6,369 nt of DNA from NCBI GenBank assembly GCA_027619655.1, contig JAQCHR010000233.1, forward strand, positions 1 through 6,369, in the 5' to 3' direction. Source of the stretch: Pseudomonadota bacterium. Lineage in GTDB: Bacteria > Pseudomonadota > Alphaproteobacteria > UBA8366 > GCA-2717185. Positions 1 through 5,931 of the stretch are shown here, piece by piece. The position numbers and the translations under genes are program-made. Position 1 is the stretch's first letter. Every line of letters begins with the position of its first letter. The notes beneath the pieces were generated by a model. That model saw only the letters and a list, made by a program, of their open reading frames with translations, did no database searches and was not told the origin of the DNA.

Positions 1-129
1 CAGGACGCTCACCGACGGATCGTGCGGGGTGGGGAGCTGCTTGTGGCTCGTCAACGCGCCGGTCGCCTCGTCAACGAGGGCGAAATCGGTGAAGGTGCCG
101 CCGATATCGACGCCAAGCCTGTATGCCAC
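1..129 (-). CDS. Hydantoinase A/oxoprolinase family protein, N-terminal fragment
   Basis: This is the first 43 codons of a gene that runs off the left edge. The start is a GTG at 129-127. The protein begins MAYRLGVDIGGTFTDFALVD, the glycine-rich GVDIGGTFTD motif that opens the HyuA/oxoprolinase family (N-methylhydantoinase A, 5-oxoprolinase, acetophenone carboxylase alpha-type subunits). In that family it forms the nucleotide-phosphate loop of an actin/hexokinase-like fold. Members open cyclic amides or carboxylate ketones at the cost of ATP, usually with a HyuB-type partner, which would lie beyond the window. The GTG is only 1 nt after the stop of the aldolase-type gene, and an AGGAGGA site lies inside that gene's last codons, so the two are probably translationally coupled. 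The family is secure; the substrate cannot be told from this fragment. Confidence 0.87.
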   Translation of the reverse strand, partial: MAYRLGVDIGGTFTDFALVDEATGALTSHKQLPTPHDPSVSVL

Positions 130-130
130 G

Positions 131-1165
131 TTATCCTCCTGCCAGAACGGTCCGGAACGCGGCGAGGGCCGTATCGACCGCGTCGGTGGTAATTTCATGA
201 TGGGTGACCAGCCGGACCCCGCCGGCAAAGGGCAGCACAAGCACCTCCAGCCGCGCAAGCCCCGCCGTCAGGGCGTCCGGCGTCATGGTCGTCGGCCGCG
301 CCAGCACGATATTGGTTTCGGTCGCGGCGGGGTCGGCGTCGATTCCCGCCATCGCAGCCAGTTCCCCGGCAAGACGTCTCGCGTTGGCATGGTCGTCCGC
401 CAGGCGGTCAACCATGGTTTCCAGCGCGATGATGCCGGCCGCGGCGGGAATGCCCGCCGGCCGCCAGCCGCCGCCGAACATCTGGCGGATACGCACCGCC
501 TCGGCGATCAGGGCGGCCGGTCCCGCCAGGATTGCGCCCAGCGGCGCGCCCAGCCCCTTGTTGAGATTGAACGAGACGGTTTCCGCATAGGCCGCCAGGT
601 CGCGCGCCGGGCAGCCGAGCGCCGCCGCCGCGTTGAAGATGCGGGCACCATCCAGATGGACTGGGACATTCTTCGCCGCCGCGAGATCCCCGACAGAATG
701 CATGTGCCGCAGCGAGACGCATCTTCCGCCGGAGCGGACATGCGTATTTTCCAGCACGACCAGCGCCGGGCGCGCCCGCTGCGCATCGCCGGCGTCGAGC
801 GCCGCCGCGAGCGCGGGGAGTTCCAGCGCGCCGTTGACCGCTGGGATAATGCGGGGCATCGCGCCGCTCAGCGCGGCGGCCGCAGCGGATTCCGACGTGA
901 CCACATGGGCATCGCCTTCGGTGACGAACACGTCGCCGGGACGGCAGCGCAGATGGATGGCGATCTGGTTCGCCATCATGCAGGTCGGCACGAAAAGGGC
1001 GTCTTCCTTGCCCAGCGTCGCCGCCGCCAGGGCTTCCAGCCGCGAGACGGTTTCGTCCTCGCGCGGACCGAAGCCGCATGGCAGTAGGGCGGCGCGGGCC
1101 ATCGCCTCGACCATGTCGGGGGTCGGGCGGGCGATGAAGTCTGAGCGCAGGTCGATGGACGTCAT
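131..1165 (-). CDS. Threonine aldolase / beta-eliminating lyase family PLP enzyme
   Basis: A 344-residue fold-type I PLP enzyme of the low-specificity L-threonine aldolase (LtaE) family, close to the family's usual length. Visible landmarks are DLRSD at 5-9 (family DLRSDT), ALFVPTCMMANQIAI at 56-70, H87 at the position of the ring-stacking histidine, ENTH at 139-142, HLDGAR at 170-175 (D172 for the pyridine nitrogen), and FNLNKGLGAPLG around the Schiff-base lysine K203, followed by a GGGWRPAG segment. Family members cleave L-threonine or other beta-hydroxy amino acids to glycine and an aldehyde in the cytoplasm. The usual loop near DVYGED is PCGFGPRED here (29-37), and T of DLRSDT is F10, so substrate preference may differ. 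ATG 1165 is the only start possible after the upstream gene's in-frame TAA. Its only purine-rich candidate site, GGAAGGAAGG, ends about 17 nt upstream, which is unusually far. It is the middle gene of an apparent three-gene operon. Confidence 0.88.
   Translation of the reverse strand: MTSIDLRSDFIARPTPDMVEAMARAALLPCGFGPREDETVSRLEALAAATLGKEDALFVPTCMMANQIAIHLRCRPGDVFVTEGDAHVVTSESAAAAALSGAMPRIIPAVNGALELPALAAALDAGDAQRARPALVVLENTHVRSGGRCVSLRHMHSVGDLAAAKNVPVHLDGARIFNAAAALGCPARDLAAYAETVSFNLNKGLGAPLGAILAGPAALIAEAVRIRQMFGGGWRPAGIPAAAGIIALETMVDRLADDHANARRLAGELAAMAGIDADPAATETNIVLARPTTMTPDALTAGLARLEVLVLPFAGGVRLVTHHEITTDAVDTALAAFRTVLAGG
134..140 (-). promoter_or_regulatory. Ribosome binding site of the hydantoinase A gene
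   Basis: On the minus strand AGGAGGA is followed by 4 nt (TAAC) and the GTG at 129. It is a near-perfect Shine-Dalgarno sequence. It sits in the two terminal Gly codons of the upstream aldolase-type gene, supports GTG as the start, and points to translational coupling. Confidence 0.75.
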
Positions 1166-1195
1166 GTGTACGCTGCGGCCCGCCTTCCTTCCGGT

Positions 1196-2896
1196 TTACG
1201 CCCGCGCCAGCGGCCCGCGCAGCAACTGCCCGGGCAGGGCGCCGGTGTGCTGGTTGTTGCGCAAAACCGTTTGCCCGTTGATGACCGTGGCGGCGATGCC
1301 GTCGGCCATCTGTTTCAGGCGCTGCGCGCCGGCCGGCAGGTCGTATTCGACGGTCGGCATCTGCGGCTCGATCTTGTCCGGGTCGAAGACGACGATATCG
1401 GCGGCCATGCCCTGGCGCAGCAGCCCGCGGTCGTGGAAGCCCCAGGCGGTCGCGGTGTCATAGGTGATCATCTTCACCGCCTGCTCGAGGCTGAATTCCT
1501 GCTTTTCCCGGACCCAGTAGCTGAGCAGGTGCGTCTGCAGCGAACTGTCCATGATCTGCGAGACATGCGCGCCGGAATCGGAGAAGGTCACGACCGAATT
1601 CGGGTCCTTCATGATCTCCAGCGCGTCGGATTCCAGTTCGTTGGCGATGGGCTGGCGGAAGAACGCCTTCAGGTCGGTCTCGAGACAGATATCGATGAAG
1701 GCGTCGACCGGATCAACGCCGCGCTCGCGCGCGATATCGGCGAGCGTGCGGTGCGGATACATCGCCCGGTCCATGTAGTAGAACCAGTCCCATTCGGGCG
1801 GCCGGGCCTCGCCGCCGGTGACCTTCTTGTTCGGCGCGGCGCTTTTCGCGGCAGCCACCAGCTTCGCCCGCATCGCCGGATCCTGCAGCGCCTTCTTCTG
1901 TTCGGCCAGCGGCAGCTTGCGGATGTCGCGCCAGACCGGCCAGTTGTCATAGGGAAGCTGGGTTTCGAAGGACAGCACGGTGTTGATCTCCCGCGCCTGC
2001 ACCTGGGTCCAGATGCGGGAGCCGGTCCGGTTGCCCCGGGCGATGATCTCATACAGGTCGCGCCACAACCCGGGGCTTTCGCGGCGGGTCAGCGAGCCGA
2101 AGGTGATGGGGCAGCCGCTGTCCCGCGAGAGGTCCATGAGCGACTGGTAGAACGCCTTCTGTTCGTCCATCGTGCCGCGCTGCATGGCAAGCTGGAAAAT
2201 GCCGCCCCCGGCGTCTCCCATGCCGTTGACGATGGCCTGGACTTCGGAAAAATCGGCGGTGCGGCTCGCCACGGGCCGGTCGTCGGGGCGCAGATGCGCC
2301 GGGCTGCGCGAGGTGGAGAAGCCGATGGCGCCGGCGCGTACCGAATCCTGCACATTGGCGATCATCTCTTTCAGGTCGTCTTCGGTTGCCTGTTCCTCAA
2401 AGGCGCGCTCGCCCATCACATAGGTGCGCAGCGCCGAATGGCCGACATAGCCGGCGTAGTTCATACCCTTGGGCAGCTTGTCGATGACGTCGAGATATTC
2501 CGGATAGGTCTCCCACTGCCATTTGATGCCGGCCAGCATGGCGTCGCGACTGATATCCTCGGCGCGTTCCAGGTTCCGGAAAACGTAATCGACCTCTTCC
2601 TCGCGGCAGGGCGCCAGGGTGAAGCCGCAATTGCCCATCACCACGCTGGTGACGCCGTGATAGCAGGAACAGGAGCCCAGCGAATCCCAGAAGATCTGCG
2701 CATCCATATGGGTGTGGCCGTCAACAAATCCCGGGGCCACAACATGGCCCTCGGCGTCGATCACCTCGTCCGCGGGGGCGTTGATCCGCCCGATGGTGGC
2801 GATCTTCCCGTCCCTGACGCCGACATCCGCGCGATAGCGCTGTCCGCCGGAACCATCGATGACCATGCCATTCTTGATGACCAGATCGTAACTCAT
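1196..2896 (-). CDS. D-aminoacylase-type amidohydrolase (N-acyl-D-amino-acid deacylase family)
   Basis: A 566-residue amidohydrolase-superfamily protein of the D-aminoacylase/N-acyl-D-glutamate deacylase group (COG3653 type). The N-terminal beta-sandwich strand (YDLVIKNGMVIDGSG) is followed by GFVDGHTHMDAQ with metal-ligand H61 and H63, then GNCGF with C90, the position of the zinc-binding Cys in classical D-aminoacylase. Next come GHSALR at 152-157, GAIGFSTSRSPAH at 189-201 and SDSGAH with D440 as the probable catalytic Asp. A returning sandwich (GMAADIVVFDPDKI) closes the fold. Classical enzymes hydrolyse N-acyl-D-amino acids to D-amino acid plus carboxylate. The two histidines expected near residues 236 and 267 (THMR- and SHLK-type motifs) are absent: GIFQLAMQR and TFGSLTR stand there. 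The exact reaction is therefore uncertain. ATG 2896 has a GGAGAG site 6 nt upstream. It is the first gene of the minus-strand operon. Confidence 0.88.
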   Translation of the reverse strand: MSYDLVIKNGMVIDGSGGQRYRADVGVRDGKIATIGRINAPADEVIDAEGHVVAPGFVDGHTHMDAQIFWDSLGSCSCYHGVTSVVMGNCGFTLAPCREEEVDYVFRNLERAEDISRDAMLAGIKWQWETYPEYLDVIDKLPKGMNYAGYVGHSALRTYVMGERAFEEQATEDDLKEMIANVQDSVRAGAIGFSTSRSPAHLRPDDRPVASRTADFSEVQAIVNGMGDAGGGIFQLAMQRGTMDEQKAFYQSLMDLSRDSGCPITFGSLTRRESPGLWRDLYEIIARGNRTGSRIWTQVQAREINTVLSFETQLPYDNWPVWRDIRKLPLAEQKKALQDPAMRAKLVAAAKSAAPNKKVTGGEARPPEWDWFYYMDRAMYPHRTLADIARERGVDPVDAFIDICLETDLKAFFRQPIANELESDALEIMKDPNSVVTFSDSGAHVSQIMDSSLQTHLLSYWVREKQEFSLEQAVKMITYDTATAWGFHDRGLLRQGMAADIVVFDPDKIEPQMPTVEYDLPAGAQRLKQMADGIAATVINGQTVLRNNQHTGALPGQLLRGPLARA

Positions 2897-2902
2897 CCGC
2901 TT

Positions 2903-2908
2903 CTCTCC
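2903..2908 (-). promoter_or_regulatory. Ribosome binding site of the amidohydrolase gene
   Basis: On the minus strand GGAGAG, within AGGGAGAGAA, lies 6 nt before ATG 2896. It fixes the start of the first gene in the operon. Confidence 0.6.
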
Positions 2909-2910
2909 CT

Positions 2911-3162
2911 CATGCGCTGAAATCCGATGCGCGTGCCGTCAATCCCGCCGCGGCCCGCCAGCCTGCCCATAACTGTGACCCGATCCCGGCAGGTTGGCAA
3001 GAGAGGGGCCGGTGGATCGCCGTCAATTGGCCCCGTCGCCAGGCGACGGCCAGGGGCCGGGCCTGTTCCCGAGCCGACACCGGTGCTAGAAATGCTGGTA
3101 GCGCCCGCCTGTCGGGGCGGTTTGCGCAGCAGGTCAAAACGTCAACGCTCTCGGGGCCTAGG
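2911..3162 (+). other. Divergent intergenic region between the amidohydrolase operon and the TPR-oxygenase gene
   Basis: About 265 nt separate the two divergent start codons, so promoters for both directions should lie here. No convincing -35/-10 pair stands out on either strand. Short open frames in it have arginine- and proline-rich translations typical of non-coding GC-rich DNA. It contains a GC-rich dyad (3029-3058) and a 9-bp direct repeat AGGGGCCGG at 3004-3012 and 3052-3060. Confidence 0.5.
3029..3058. repeat. GC-rich dyad in the divergent promoter region
   Basis: CCGTCGCC (3033-3040) and GGCGACGG (3042-3049) form a perfect 8+8 dyad around one base. Overlapping it, GGCCCC (3029-3034) pairs with GGGGCC (3053-3058), so the structure can extend with a 5-nt bulge. 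It lies 113 nt upstream of the TPR-oxygenase start and 136 nt upstream of the amidohydrolase start. It could be an operator or a cruciform/hairpin. It has no T-run and does not follow a gene end, so it is not a terminator. Chance occurrence in GC-rich DNA is possible. Confidence 0.4.
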
Positions 3163-5049
3163 ATGCTGATTCAGGAAATGCTCGATTCCGCGCTTGAGGA
3201 CGCGCGCGCGGCACGATTTGCGACGGCGGAGAAAAAGCTGCGCCTCCTCCTCGCGGAACCGCTGAAGGCGCAGGATCTCGGTACCATTCAGGGGCTGCTG
3301 GGAGTCGTATACGCGTCAGGGGGGAACCAGGCGGCAGCGATCCGGGAATTGTCAGCGGCGACCCTGAAAAAGCCCGAAGACGCGACGATCCTTTCCAACC
3401 TGTCTAAATGCCTGAATGAGGCGGGCCGAACCGACGAAGCCATATCGGCCGGGAGAAAATCTGTCGCGCTGAACCCCCGGTTTGCAGCCGCCCGCAATAA
3501 TCTGGGCAATGCATTAATGGCCGGGGAAGATTTGGAGGGCGCTGTCGCCAGTTTCCGGGAAGCCGTACACATCGACCCCGGGAACGGTGAGTTCCACAAC
3601 AACCTGGGAGTCGCCCGAAAAGAGATAGGCGATCTCGATGGCGCCGTCGCCAGCTACAGGCAGGCCCTCACATTAATGCCCGGTCTAGCTGCCGCGTACA
3701 ACAATATCGGTGTCGTCCACCACGTCCGGGAATCCCATGAGGCGGCCGAAACAAGTTTTCGCATGGCCATAAAACACGATCCCGACTTTGCCGACGCCCA
3801 CAACAATCTGGGGCTGGTGTTGGCGGCGCGCGGCGACTTTGACGGCGCCATTGCCAGTGCGCGCCGGGCGCTGGAAATCGATCCGAATTCGCTTGGCGCC
3901 AATACGGCGCTTCGAAATGCTCTCAATGCCAATGGCGATCTCGACGATGCAGGCGCCAGCTATCGGGAACTGCTGAAATGGCACCCGGACAATGCGGATT
4001 TCAACAATACCCTGGGCGATATTCTGGCGGAACGGCATGAACTGGATGCGGCGATTTCCAGCTACCGCAAGGCGCTGGCGATTGACCCCGATTTTGCAGC
4101 AGCACATACGAACCTGGGTGATGCGCTGCGCGGCAAGGGCGAATTCGAGCAAGCCATATCGAGCTACCAAGATGCACTGCGGCTTCGTCCCGGCGATACG
4201 AACACGCATGAGAACCTTGCCTCGGTTCTGGTCCAACTGGAACGGTACGACGAGGCCCTGCGCAACTTCGATCTGGCGGACAGCCGGAAAGCACGTGCAG
4301 AGGCGCTGATGTGCCTCTATGCGCTGGAGCGATATGACGACTTCGACAGGCGGGTCCGGGAAAACCTCGCAAGAGACAGCGTCAACCTTTCGGTCGCTGC
4401 CACGTGCGGGCTTGTCTACGGCCAGATCGCGCGGGAAGACCCGCACCCCTTCTGTTCCGAACCTCTTGCGTTTGTGAATGTCGGACAGATTGGCGGCCAT
4501 GTGGATGATCTCGATCGCTATCTGGCCGAGTTGGGACGGGAATTGCGTGAGGTTCCGGGAGTCTGGGCGCCCGTTTCCCGCACAACACGGCATGGCTTCC
4601 AGACCCATGGCAATCTTTTTTCCAAAGGCAAGAAATCCATTGCGACGCTGCAGCGGATTATCGAGAGCGAAATTGCCGCTTATCGCAAACGGTTCGACAA
4701 CCGGGACTGTCTGTTCATGAAGAGGTGGCCGGAAAATTCGTCCATCACCGGCTGGTCGGTCCGGTTACTTAAAGACGGGCATCAGCGGCCCCATATCCAT
4801 CCTACCGGATGGGTGAGCGGTGTAATTTATGTCGAGCTTGTGGATTCCCCGGGTCCCGACGACGGGGCCATCGTATTCGGGCAGAACCGGGATTTCTTTC
4901 CCGTGATCAATCCGGATTCCCCGCGGCTGCTGCATCGTCCCAAACGCGGGGAAATCGTGCTGTTTCCCTCGTCGCTTTATCACCACACGATTCCGATCCG
5001 CCGGGATGGCGAGCGGTTGACGGTGTCGTTCGACCTGCTGCCCGGCTGA
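3163..5049 (+). CDS. TPR-repeat protein with C-terminal 2OG-Fe(II) oxygenase-like domain
   Basis: A 628-residue protein with no signal peptide, so probably cytoplasmic. Residues 40-379 are ten consecutive 34-residue TPR units without a gap, preceded by a helical TPR-like stretch (7-38) and followed by a degenerate unit near 380-408. Asn at unit position 6 recurs (79, 113, 147, 181, 215, 317, 351). The C-terminal part (about 440-628) resembles the putative 2OG-Fe(II) oxygenase family with prolyl-hydroxylase-like fold (PF13759 type). Its marks are RHGFQTHGNLFS, PHIHPTGWVSGVIYVEL with H544 and H546, GEIVLFPSSLYHHTIPI with H607/H608, and ERLTVSF with R618 as the likely 2-oxoglutarate-binding Arg. 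The expected role is oxidative hydroxylation, probably of a protein or peptide held by the TPR superhelix; the substrate is unknown. ATG 3163 has only a weak GGGG upstream, and ATG 3178 is an alternative start. Some stretches look less GC-rich than the flanking genes. The gene is probably monocistronic. Confidence 0.85.
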   Translation: MLIQEMLDSALEDARAARFATAEKKLRLLLAEPLKAQDLGTIQGLLGVVYASGGNQAAAIRELSAATLKKPEDATILSNLSKCLNEAGRTDEAISAGRKSVALNPRFAAARNNLGNALMAGEDLEGAVASFREAVHIDPGNGEFHNNLGVARKEIGDLDGAVASYRQALTLMPGLAAAYNNIGVVHHVRESHEAAETSFRMAIKHDPDFADAHNNLGLVLAARGDFDGAIASARRALEIDPNSLGANTALRNALNANGDLDDAGASYRELLKWHPDNADFNNTLGDILAERHELDAAISSYRKALAIDPDFAAAHTNLGDALRGKGEFEQAISSYQDALRLRPGDTNTHENLASVLVQLERYDEALRNFDLADSRKARAEALMCLYALERYDDFDRRVRENLARDSVNLSVAATCGLVYGQIAREDPHPFCSEPLAFVNVGQIGGHVDDLDRYLAELGRELREVPGVWAPVSRTTRHGFQTHGNLFSKGKKSIATLQRIIESEIAAYRKRFDNRDCLFMKRWPENSSITGWSVRLLKDGHQRPHIHPTGWVSGVIYVELVDSPGPDDGAIVFGQNRDFFPVINPDSPRLLHRPKRGEIVLFPSSLYHHTIPIRRDGERLTVSFDLLPG

Positions 5050-5067
5050 GCGCCGTTTCCCGGCGCT
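5049..5067. terminator. Hairpin between convergent genes, possible bidirectional terminator
   Basis: AGCGCCG (5049-5055), loop TTTCC (5056-5060) and CGGCGCT (5061-5067) form a perfect 7-bp stem. It begins at the last base of the oxygenase gene's TGA and ends within the TAG (5066-5068) that closes the extended frame of the converging minus-strand gene. No U-tract follows on either strand, so intrinsic termination is only suggested by position. Confidence 0.4.
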
Positions 5068-5221
5068 AGTCCATGCAGACGATGTTACCCGTGGCGGGAT
5101 CGACGCCCAGGTTCCGGCAGTCCGCCAGCGGGTTGCCGCCAACGGGCGCCGGTGCGGCGGCGGGCGGCGGCGCCGGCGTGTACACGGGCGGCGGCGCGCC
5201 GTAGCCGGGCGGCGGAGACGG
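5066..5221 (-). pseudogene. Detached C-terminal coding tail, in frame after the TAA at 5222
   Basis: Reading the minus strand past TAA 5224-5222, the same frame stays open for 51 codons to TAG 5068-5066. The translation starts PSPPPGYGAPPPVYTPAPPP; 14 of its first 31 residues are Pro. It ends with a compact segment LADCRNLGVDPATGNIVCMD with two Cys, 14 residues apart. The section just before the TAA ends VYSPPPAV, so the Pro-rich character and the VY-S/T-P motif run across the stop. The codons keep the GC-rich third positions of a real gene. I infer the original C-terminus of the secreted protein, separated by a nonsense change, a sequencing error or, less likely, a readthrough signal. No start codon with a ribosome binding site is seen for translating the tail alone. 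Confidence 0.65.
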
Positions 5222-5797
5222 TTAAACCGCCGGCGGCGGCGAGTAGACGTTTCCGGTCATGGCGGCGATTTCCGTGCCCAGCGCGTCGGGGAAGGCCGGT
5301 TCGCGCCGGATCAGGTCGTAGCCGACTGGGCCGAATGCCCCCTGCACGGTGACCTTGATATTGCCGTCGGGTTTCAACTGGAAGCTGGCCGGTCCCTGCA
5401 ACGGCAGGTCATCGGCCATGAATTGCCCGGCGCTGCCGCTGCGGCGGAAATTCTGCAAAACGACCATGTCCGGCTTCACCTGCAGGATGAAGAGGTGCAG
5501 CCACGGATCGACCGCATAGGCGCGGCCGTTCTCGATGCGGATCCGCTTGCCGATGGTGGAAATCATCCAGACGCCGTCAATCGGCAGCGGCTCGGTTTCC
5601 GGGACGCTGTACTTGTCCGGCAGGAAGGCGGGAATCTGCGGCACACCCGCACTGCCGGCCGCGCCGCCGATGATGTCTACAAGGTTCTGCGCCGGCGCCG
5701 GGACGGAAGGGCCTGCCAGGATAGTCAGCGCCAGCAAGGCGCCCGCGCCTGTCCGCGTCGCGAAAGTCTTAAGTGTCGAATAGTCACCGATTCTCAT
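5222..5797 (-). CDS. Secreted hypothetical protein, probably truncated at its C-terminus
   Basis: I do not recognise the family. From ATG 5797 the product has 191 residues. It begins with basic residues (R2, K10, R15), then a hydrophobic stretch GALLALTILAG, and VPAPA just before Q37. This is a typical Sec signal peptide with cleavage after A36, so the mature part should be periplasmic or exported. The mature part has a Gly/Ala/Pro-rich start, then alternating hydrophobic and charged segments (DGVWMISTIGKRIRIENGRA, LHLFILQVKPDMVVLQNF, FQLKPDGNIKVTVQGAFG) that suggest a small beta-sheet domain, then a Pro-rich end VYSPPPAV. ATG 5797 was chosen because AAGGA lies 6 nt upstream; ATG 5821, with GGAGG 10 nt upstream, would add 8 residues and also fits. 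The in-frame TAA at 5224-5222 probably removes a 51-residue Pro-rich, two-Cys tail that is still readable downstream. Confidence 0.7.
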   Translation of the reverse strand: MRIGDYSTLKTFATRTGAGALLALTILAGPSVPAPAQNLVDIIGGAAGSAGVPQIPAFLPDKYSVPETEPLPIDGVWMISTIGKRIRIENGRAYAVDPWLHLFILQVKPDMVVLQNFRRSGSAGQFMADDLPLQGPASFQLKPDGNIKVTVQGAFGPVGYDLIRREPAFPDALGTEIAAMTGNVYSPPPAV

Positions 5798-5803
5798 TTC
5801 CTG

Positions 5804-5808
5804 TCCTT
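5804..5808 (-). promoter_or_regulatory. Ribosome binding site deciding the start of the secreted protein
   Basis: AAGGA on the minus strand, 6 nt before ATG 5797. The competing site GGAGG (5836-5832) is 10 nt before ATG 5821, so an 8-residue longer signal peptide is not excluded. Confidence 0.5.
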
Positions 5809-5850
5809 TCTTTCTCGCCATGCCGCGCCAGCCTCCGTGTTGATGGAACA

Positions 5851-5879
5851 ACCTTACCGGCATCGACCGGCAGGGTGAA
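5851..5879 (-). promoter_or_regulatory. Weak promoter candidate for the secreted-protein gene
   Basis: On the minus strand TTCACC (5879-5874) and TAAGGT (5856-5851) are separated by 17 nt, matching the sigma-70 consensus at 4 of 6 and 3 of 6 positions. The -10 box would lie 53 nt before ATG 5797. The match is weak; the spacing and location are its main support. Confidence 0.2.
5856..5872. repeat. Two direct ACCGGCA repeats, 10-bp period
   Basis: ACCGGCA occurs at 5856-5862 and 5866-5872, with starts 10 bp apart, about one helical turn. It lies between two divergent genes and inside the spacer of the candidate minus-strand promoter. This arrangement suits a regulator binding one face of the DNA, but two short copies can arise by chance. 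Confidence 0.35.
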
Positions 5880-5897
5880 CGGGTAGTGATACCCATT
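5878..5897. promoter_or_regulatory. Operator-like inverted repeat between divergent genes
   Basis: GGGTA (5881-5885) and TACCC (5890-5894) are inverted around GTGA, and the symmetry continues outward after one mismatch (AA at 5878-5879, TT at 5896-5897). The 20-bp element has the size of a dimeric repressor site. It lies 34 nt before the membrane-protein start on the plus strand and overlaps the candidate -35 of the secreted-protein gene. The binding protein is unknown. Confidence 0.35.
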
Positions 5898-5931
5898 TTC
5901 GCCGGGTGCGTCAGGGTCTAGGTTCCGGTTC

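Noticed and set aside
29..1087. Plus-strand open frame (352 codons) opposite the aldolase-type and hydantoinase genes
   Set aside because: Arg-rich antisense shadow of two recognisable minus-strand genes, with no family resemblance.
1166..2920. Long plus-strand open frame (584 codons) opposite the amidohydrolase gene
   Set aside because: It is the antisense of a well-conserved gene with clear motifs. Its translation is a low-complexity Arg/His/Gly/Asp mix without domains, as GC-rich coding DNA often gives on the opposite strand.
2941..3000. TTGCCA at 3000-2995 (minus strand) as a -35 box for the operon
   Set aside because: No acceptable -10 element lies 16-18 nt downstream; the nearest TA-containing hexamer is about 22 nt away.
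2927..3169. Short plus-strand open frame in the divergent intergenic region
   Set aside because: No ribosome binding site, Arg/Pro/Gly-rich translation, and overlap with the oxygenase start; looks like chance.
3163..4300. The 102-nt periodicity as a possible DNA tandem repeat
   Set aside because: The repetition is at protein level (TPR units); the nucleotide copies are strongly diverged, so it is not a recent tandem duplication.
3685..4608. Minus-strand open frame (307 codons) opposite the TPR region
   Set aside because: It mirrors the TPR repeats; its apparent repetitiveness comes from the 102-nt periodicity of the sense gene.
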